This document shows positions 59,163 through 64,000 of a stretch of DNA of 64,000 nucleotides, in pieces. The notes beneath the pieces were generated by a model. The model was not told the origin of the DNA and ran no database searches. It saw only the letters and a program-made list of their open reading frames with translations. The stretch lies in assembly GCA_044350425.1 (NCBI GenBank), contig JBILHS010000002.1, positions 1 to 64,000 of the forward strand. The letters are read 5' to 3'. A program made the position numbers and the translations under genes. Every line of letters starts with the position of its first letter. Position 1 is the stretch's first letter. This DNA is from M3007 sp044350425 (lineage in GTDB: Bacteria; Bacteroidota; Bacteroidia; Chitinophagales; Saprospiraceae).

Positions 59163-61136
59163 CTATTTTTTGATCAAGCCTTTTAACACAGGTTCATTGA
59201 TCACCACCGGATATTCTTTGCGCAGATCTTGTATCCATTTTTTCTCCAAAAAGTCCTGATAATCCGCCACTGCGTAACCACGGGCTTCGGACAGCACTTT
59301 GGTGGTAGGGGGCACGATCGCTTCAATTTTCAGGAAAGAAGCCGTTTTTGTACCGACATCTGTTTTTGCTTCCGTCATATCCCCGGCTTTCCACATGGTT
59401 CCAAGATCTTTGTTTTTATCCTTTTCGTAGAGCTTTTCCATGACAGAGATCACTTCCGGACTCCCTTTTTTGTTGAATTTCTTGAGCACTTCTGCAGATG
59501 GTTTTTTAGCGGCAAGTGCACGTACTTTGGCTAGCACTTTTGGGTCGTCTGTTTTTAACGTGTAGAAAGTGACGCGGGCGCGCTCATTCCACTTATACTT
59601 CATGACCAGTTCTTCGTTGTAATAATTCTGAAGTCCAACAGAATCATTGTTGGCACGGTCCCAGACGTTTTGTTTCAAAGCTTCGAACAACAGGATACCC
59701 TCTTCGTATTCACGCATCAGGGATTTGAATTCCGGATATTTGCGATCCAACTGACTTTCTTCAAAAGACATGGCGGTTTCATCTCCCCAGGTTTTGTAAA
59801 GTTTGTTGATGGTTTCCTGGACAGGATAACCAGCGCCGCGCATCCGGTCACGGCCACTCCGCTGACAGTAGTCTTCAAAGTCAGCTACCGTATAGGTCTT
59901 ACCCTGTCCATAGCGGAATAAAACATCCTGCGGTTTGCTTGGATCTGGTTTCCACTTGAAGGTGTGAAAAATCGTGTCGGTTTGCTTGGCCGACCAGGCC
60001 GCAAATGTTTTTTTGTCCTCCGAGTAATTACCTTCTTTTTTAATCCGGCTTATGATGGATTGTTTGGCGGATTCACTGCGGGTGTCTCGTTTTACACGTT
60101 CTGAGAGACCGCGCTTCAATTGCTCAAAGGTACCTACCGGCCGACGGCTTTTGCGTTGGATGATGTGCCAGCCAAGGGTGGTTTCTACAGGTTTGGAAAA
60201 GTCGCCATCTTTTTCGAGGCCGAATGCGGCATCTTCAAAAGCACGTTGATAGCGATTGATCCCAAAAAAGCCAATGTAGCCGCTTTTGGCTGCTGTGGAC
60301 TTATCTTCAGAATAGGTCTGGCAGATGGTCTCCCATTTTCCGCCCGCAAGAAGTGCGTTGTAGGCACTGTCTGCACGCATTTTTTTAGCAACGCTTTTAT
60401 CCTCAGATTCGGCTTTTCGAATCAGGATCTGGTTTACTTCGATTTCTCCGCGCGCAGGGCGGGAAGTATTTACCTTCAATAAATGGTATCCGGCATTTGA
60501 CCGAACCGGCCCGATCAAAAAACCAACGGGTGTGGAGTAAATTGCTTTTTCGATGTCATAATATCCGTCAGGCAGCATCGCCGTAATGAATCCAAGGTTG
60601 CCACGGTTTTCCTTAACTGACTTATCTTCAGAACTATCATAGGCCATTTTACTGAAATCAGCACCTTTTATGATCATTTTGGACCAGTTGAGGGCCCGAT
60701 TGTATGCCTTAAGGGTATCTGCAGCGGGTTTGTTGCGCTCACAATTGACCACCATGTGACTGACATCCAGGTCCAACAGCATTCGATCATAAGCCTCCCG
60801 AATGAGCTTCTCGGTCACCTCTTTATCTTCCAGGTAAGATTTTGCCAACTGTTTTTTGTATCCATCCAGTTCGCTGATCAAGGAAGCAATGGTATCCAGC
60901 TTCATGTCTCGGGCTTTTTGCACCTTGAGTTTGAAGTTGGTATAAAGCTCCAGGTATTCCCGGAGACTTTTTTCTGAGAAATCAGCTTTGTCTTGATTTG
61001 TCTTCGAATAAATGTATTTGAACTCAGAAGCGGTAACCGGGTTACCCTTCACTGTAAAAAGTGGAGCATCCGTTTGGGCAGAAGCCGAGCAGGCCAGAAG
61101 TATCATAGCGGCTGCGGCAATCAAATTTTTAAACAT
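59163..61136 (-). CDS. Periplasmic peptidyl-prolyl isomerase with two parvulin domains
   Basis: 657 residues from the ATG at 61136 (MFKNLIAAAAMILLACSASA), a signal peptide; an open frame to 61229 crosses the promoter. SurA/PpiC-like build: N-terminal helical chaperone part with VTASEFKYIYSK, rotamase domains at ~120-220 (DLDVSHMVVNC ... GFLIGPVRSNAGYHLLKVN) and ~225-330 (IEVNQILIRK ... GDFSKPVETTLGWHIIQRKS), then a long helical C-terminus. It should help fold outer-membrane and secreted proteins in the periplasm. Single gene with its own promoter and terminator. Confidence 0.88.
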   Translation of the reverse strand: MFKNLIAAAAMILLACSASAQTDAPLFTVKGNPVTASEFKYIYSKTNQDKADFSEKSLREYLELYTNFKLKVQKARDMKLDTIASLISELDGYKKQLAKSYLEDKEVTEKLIREAYDRMLLDLDVSHMVVNCERNKPAADTLKAYNRALNWSKMIIKGADFSKMAYDSSEDKSVKENRGNLGFITAMLPDGYYDIEKAIYSTPVGFLIGPVRSNAGYHLLKVNTSRPARGEIEVNQILIRKAESEDKSVAKKMRADSAYNALLAGGKWETICQTYSEDKSTAAKSGYIGFFGINRYQRAFEDAAFGLEKDGDFSKPVETTLGWHIIQRKSRRPVGTFEQLKRGLSERVKRDTRSESAKQSIISRIKKEGNYSEDKKTFAAWSAKQTDTIFHTFKWKPDPSKPQDVLFRYGQGKTYTVADFEDYCQRSGRDRMRGAGYPVQETINKLYKTWGDETAMSFEESQLDRKYPEFKSLMREYEEGILLFEALKQNVWDRANNDSVGLQNYYNEELVMKYKWNERARVTFYTLKTDDPKVLAKVRALAAKKPSAEVLKKFNKKGSPEVISVMEKLYEKDKNKDLGTMWKAGDMTEAKTDVGTKTASFLKIEAIVPPTTKVLSEARGYAVADYQDFLEKKWIQDLRKEYPVVINEPVLKGLIKK

Positions 61137-61210
61137 GCAGAGAGGTATAGATTGGTGTTTTATGTGAAATTCGTCCTCCGTTTTTGGGTTTGGAGGTTTT
61201 AAAAAGCTTG

Positions 61211-61218
61211 CAAAAGTA
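61211..61218 (-). promoter_or_regulatory. Bacteroidetes -7 promoter element TACTTTTG for the PPIase gene
   Basis: Exact TAnnTTTG match on the minus strand, 74 bases before the chosen ATG at 61136. Confidence 0.6.
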
Positions 61219-61273
61219 GGAAAGCGCATCAGAACTCAGGAGGCGAGTGCGGTTTTTAAAAAATGTTAACAGG

Positions 61274-61296
61274 CAATTGACAAAGATGGTCAATTG
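61274..61296. promoter_or_regulatory. Palindrome CAATTGAC-n7-GTCAATTG, possible operator
   Basis: Perfect 8-bp arms (61274-61281 and 61289-61296) lie in the divergent gap between the PPIase and GH97 genes. Size and spacing fit the site of a dimeric regulator; no evidence for a specific protein. Confidence 0.3.
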
Positions 61297-61415
61297 TGAA
61301 TCATGACTTTTGCCCATTTTAGAAGCTAAAACCAGGATAAGCCGGCTTTTGAAAAGCATAACTTTTACCGGAAAAATATAGACATTGCGTTTTTTTAAAC
61401 CAGCCATTTTACAAC

Positions 61416-63515
61416 ATGAACATGAGCATAAGAGTCCTCTTAGCACTTCTTTTTATAACCTTCACCCACGCTTCCACAAGTGCCCAGCCCTTTTCCAAAA
61501 CCATTCAATCCCCCAATTATAAAATTCAGCTAACGCTGATGTTGAGTGAAAAGGGCGAACCCAGTTATAAAATCAAGTTTCAGGGAAAAGAAGTAGTAGG
61601 CAAATCTGGCCTTGGGCTTCAGCTGCGAGGCCACGATCTCAGCAAGGGTTTAAAACGAATCGGCGATGGAACCTTGTCCGAAAAAAATACCTGGAAACCT
61701 GTTTGGGGTGAGGAGGATGAAATCAAAAACGAGTACAAAGGGCTTACCCTCAAGCTCTCAGATGCAACCGGGCTTCGTTTTGACATTGTTTTTCGCGTTT
61801 ACGACGATGGAGTGGGATTTCGATATGAGTTCCCTAAAAAAGGCAAAACTAAGGAAATCGTGGTGCTCGATGAACTAACAGAATTCCAAATGAATGGCGA
61901 CCACACCGCCTGGTGGGCGCCCTGCGACTGGGATTCCAATGAGCATACCTACACGCAATCAAAGCTCAGCGAAATTGATGCGACCAAATACCTAACTGAT
62001 ATTGAACCTTTTGTGCAACATATCGTGAATGTTCATGCGGTGCAAACGCCCGTGACCATGCAAGCGCCATCCGGCTACTATGTGTCTATTGCGGATGCAG
62101 CACTGACTGATTACGGCGCTATGCACCTGGAAATTGACCGAGCAACTAAAAAGTTCAGGACGTTCATCATATCTACAGCCGATTCGACGGTAAAGGCAGT
62201 CAATATGGCCCCATTTAATACCCCTTGGCGGGCAATTCTGCTCAGCCCGGACGCTGCGGGTTTGCTTGCCAACCGTTTGATACTCAACCTGAATGAACCC
62301 TGTAAGATCAAAGGTGATCTTTCCTGGATCAAACCGCAGAAATACGTAGGGATTTGGTGGGAACTTCATGTTGGAAAAACAGGCTGGAACTACCGCGACA
62401 AAGATGGCAAACCCACCGGCAAACACGGCGCGAACACCGAAAACGTAAAACGGTACATTGACTTTGCTGCCCAAAACGGATTCGCGGGCGTGCTCGTAGA
62501 AGGTTGGTTTGAAGGCTGGGAGGATTGGTTCAACGTGATGCGGCCCGAGATTTTTGATTTTACAAGGCCATACCCTGATTTCGATATGGAAGCAATCAGC
62601 CGCTACGCCAAAGAAAAAGGGGTGAAGATCATTGTTCACAACGAAACGGGTTCAGCTGTTGCCAGTTACGAACGACAAATGGATGCGGCTTTCGACTATT
62701 ACCTCAAAAATGGCTTCAACGCGATCAAAACAGGTTATGTAGGCTTTATCCAACCCAAAGGTCAATGGCATGATGGTCAGGAAATGATATACCACTACAA
62801 CGAAGTGCTGCGCCGTGCTGCGGAGAAACACATCATGGTGGTTGCCCACGAACCCGTCCGCCCCAGTGGCTTGCAGCGTACCTGGCCGAATTTTATGGCT
62901 TCGGAGGCTGCACGCGGCCAGGAATTCAACGCCTGGAGCAAGGGTAATGATCCCAGCCATGAACTCACACTTATTTTCACACGCCTACTCGGCGGTCCGA
63001 TGGATTATACCCCCGGAATTTTCCAGGTAGAACTGAATCAATTCGATAAGGCAAAAAAAGACCGGGTGCGCACGACCGTTGCCAAACAACTTGCGCTTTA
63101 TGTAACATTGTATTCGCCGATTCAAATGGCAGCGGATTTGCCCGAGAATTACGAAAAACGCATGGATGTGTTCCAGTTCATTCGGGATGTCCCTACTGAT
63201 TGGTCAGACACAAAAATTCTAAATGCAACGATCGGTGATTTTGTGACAATCGCCAGACGGCAAAAAAAATCGGACGATTGGTTCATAGGCAGCATGACCG
63301 ACGAAACGCCGCGTGAATGCACAGCTAAACTTGATTTTCTGGAATCCGGTAAAACCTATGAAGCTACGATTTATGAGGATGGGAAAGATGCCCATTACCT
63401 GGAAAACCCTTATCCGGTGAACATTCGAAAAATTAAGGTGCAAAAAGGGGCGGATCTAAAAATTAAGCTGGCAGCTGGTGGTGGCTGCGCTGTTTCGGTC
63501 AAAATGCTGAAATAG
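61416..63515 (+). CDS. Glycoside hydrolase family 97 alpha-glucosidase
   Basis: 699 residues with a signal peptide (MNMSIRVLLALLFITFTHASTSAQ). N-terminal beta-sandwich (~25-290), a (beta/alpha)8 barrel (~300-560) and a C-terminal beta domain. Glutamates that match the calcium/catalytic positions of the SusB-type inverting group are seen in VHNETGS, VAHEPVRPSG and RGQEFNAW. Other landmarks are VGIWWELHVGKTGWNY and GFAGVLVEGWFEGWEDW. It probably hydrolyses alpha-glucosidic linkages of starch-derived oligosaccharides in the periplasm. No susC/susD genes are adjacent. Confidence 0.92.
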   Translation: MNMSIRVLLALLFITFTHASTSAQPFSKTIQSPNYKIQLTLMLSEKGEPSYKIKFQGKEVVGKSGLGLQLRGHDLSKGLKRIGDGTLSEKNTWKPVWGEEDEIKNEYKGLTLKLSDATGLRFDIVFRVYDDGVGFRYEFPKKGKTKEIVVLDELTEFQMNGDHTAWWAPCDWDSNEHTYTQSKLSEIDATKYLTDIEPFVQHIVNVHAVQTPVTMQAPSGYYVSIADAALTDYGAMHLEIDRATKKFRTFIISTADSTVKAVNMAPFNTPWRAILLSPDAAGLLANRLILNLNEPCKIKGDLSWIKPQKYVGIWWELHVGKTGWNYRDKDGKPTGKHGANTENVKRYIDFAAQNGFAGVLVEGWFEGWEDWFNVMRPEIFDFTRPYPDFDMEAISRYAKEKGVKIIVHNETGSAVASYERQMDAAFDYYLKNGFNAIKTGYVGFIQPKGQWHDGQEMIYHYNEVLRRAAEKHIMVVAHEPVRPSGLQRTWPNFMASEAARGQEFNAWSKGNDPSHELTLIFTRLLGGPMDYTPGIFQVELNQFDKAKKDRVRTTVAKQLALYVTLYSPIQMAADLPENYEKRMDVFQFIRDVPTDWSDTKILNATIGDFVTIARRQKKSDDWFIGSMTDETPRECTAKLDFLESGKTYEATIYEDGKDAHYLENPYPVNIRKIKVQKGADLKIKLAAGGGCAVSVKMLK

Positions 63516-63520
63516 TCCGA

Positions 63521-63555
63521 AAAAAACGAAGCCCGGTCGTTGGCGACCGGGCTTC
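63521..63555 (-). terminator. Rho-independent terminator of the HPF gene
   Basis: A perfect 12-bp stem GAAGCCCGGTCG / CGACCGGGCTTC with loop TTGG. On the minus strand six Ts follow. It lies 65 bases downstream of the HPF stop and 13 bases from the GH97 stop on the other strand. Confidence 0.85.
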
Positions 63556-63620
63556 CAGCCTTGATTGTGGCTGTGTGTGTCAGGGATTTCCCCTGCAGAA
63601 TTTGCTTTTTTGAAATTGTT

Positions 63621-63956
63621 TTACAAATCAGAGAATCGAATATGAGGAATGGAGGATGTTCTTTCTTTGTGGCGTAAAAGTTGTCTTTTGAGGGTGTCTG
63701 CGGAAGCGGTGGCGGCTGATTCAAATGACCTTCCGGTCTTTTTATCGATCAGCCATCCGCCTGGCAGGAGTAATTTTATTTCTATGATCTTTTCGTGGAT
63801 CGGGCCACCAGTATCTTGTAGCTTGAGTGAAACTTCGGCCTCTACAGATCGGTTCTTGTCAAAGTAGCGGTCTAAGCGTGTGAGTTTTTTTTCGATAAAA
63901 TCTACCAACTTGGCATCTGCCTGAAAATGAATTGATTGCACACTTACTTTCATCAT
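63621..63956 (-). CDS. hpf: Ribosome hibernation promoting factor, short form
   Basis: 111 residues. HPF/YfiA fold: MMKVSVQSIHFQADAKLVDF, KKLTRLDRYFDKNRSVEAEV, HEKIIEIKLLLPGGWLIDKK and the helix TASADTLKRQLLRHKE. It lacks the C-terminal dimerisation domain of long HPF, so it belongs to the short class that binds the 30S subunit in slow growth. The conserved start MKVSVQSIHF makes Met1 or Met2 the start. Cytosolic. Confidence 0.9.
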   Translation of the reverse strand: MMKVSVQSIHFQADAKLVDFIEKKLTRLDRYFDKNRSVEAEVSLKLQDTGGPIHEKIIEIKLLLPGGWLIDKKTGRSFESAATASADTLKRQLLRHKERTSSIPHIRFSDL

Positions 63957-64000
63957 AGGTAGCGAATGTTAAATGGTGAATGATGTGGATAATCTTAAGA

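Overview
The window comes from a bacterium of the Bacteroidota, most like the Saprospiraceae (Lewinella/Haliscomenobacter type). The evidence is internal: at least six proteins end in a type IX secretion (T9SS) type A sorting domain, two end in a CHU_C/gliding-motility C-terminal domain, one carries a SprB-type repeat, and eight genes are preceded by an exact TAnnTTTG element, the Bacteroidetes -7 promoter motif. No rRNA, tRNA, CRISPR array, transposase or phage gene was seen.

Layout. 1-7.3 kb: a frameshifted CHU_C adhesin end, a secreted BNR/sialidase-like protein and a tandem pair of secreted PA-domain paralogs. 7.3-10.4 kb: an MFS transporter, a small HTH protein and a glycosyltransferase. 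10.7-18.7 kb: a minus-strand run made of a newly noticed 37-aa small ORF, a Cys-rich 161-aa orphan, a 159-aa exported orphan and a 2183-aa T9SS protein with CUB, HYR, P-domain, dockerin-like and cohesin-like parts. 19-29 kb: an N-terminally shortened Mfd facing a 2520-aa adhesin with four ~275-aa modules. 29-43.7 kb: housekeeping genes (YggS, DAHP synthase/chorismate mutase, Bat-type VWA and TPR proteins, DUF2520, DUF721, photolyase, a divergent NAPRTase homolog, DapF, HtrA, HldD, LytS-type kinase, CsaA). 43.7-54 kb: an ELWxSDGT-repeat secreted protein, a GH31 glucosidase, an ECF sigma factor with a membrane/beta-barrel partner, an RDD protein and a CotH-like secreted protein. 54-64 kb: a methyltransferase, two membrane-anchored glucosaminidase-fold proteins, an OmpR-type regulator, SHMT, a double-parvulin PPIase, a GH97 glucosidase and HPF.

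Themes. Much of the coding capacity goes to very large exported surface proteins for T9SS. Their maturation fits the periplasmic folding and quality-control genes present (HtrA, parvulin PPIase), LPS core synthesis (HldD) and wall remodelling (glucosaminidase pair). GH31 and GH97 indicate alpha-glucan use.

The observations most worth a second look are: (i) the 37-aa ORF whose two 30-bp tandem repeats differ only at five synonymous positions, followed in frame by a TGA where the first repeat has TGC; (ii) an mfd lacking all UvrB-like N-terminal domains but with its own promoter-like element; (iii) a perfect 23-bp inverted repeat straddling the mfd stop codon and abutting the stop of the opposing gene; (iv) an intergenic TGGTGATT-type repeat found in frame inside hldD; (v) an apparently inactive paralog beside an active-looking glucosaminidase. 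All functions are read from the sequence alone; no database search was run.
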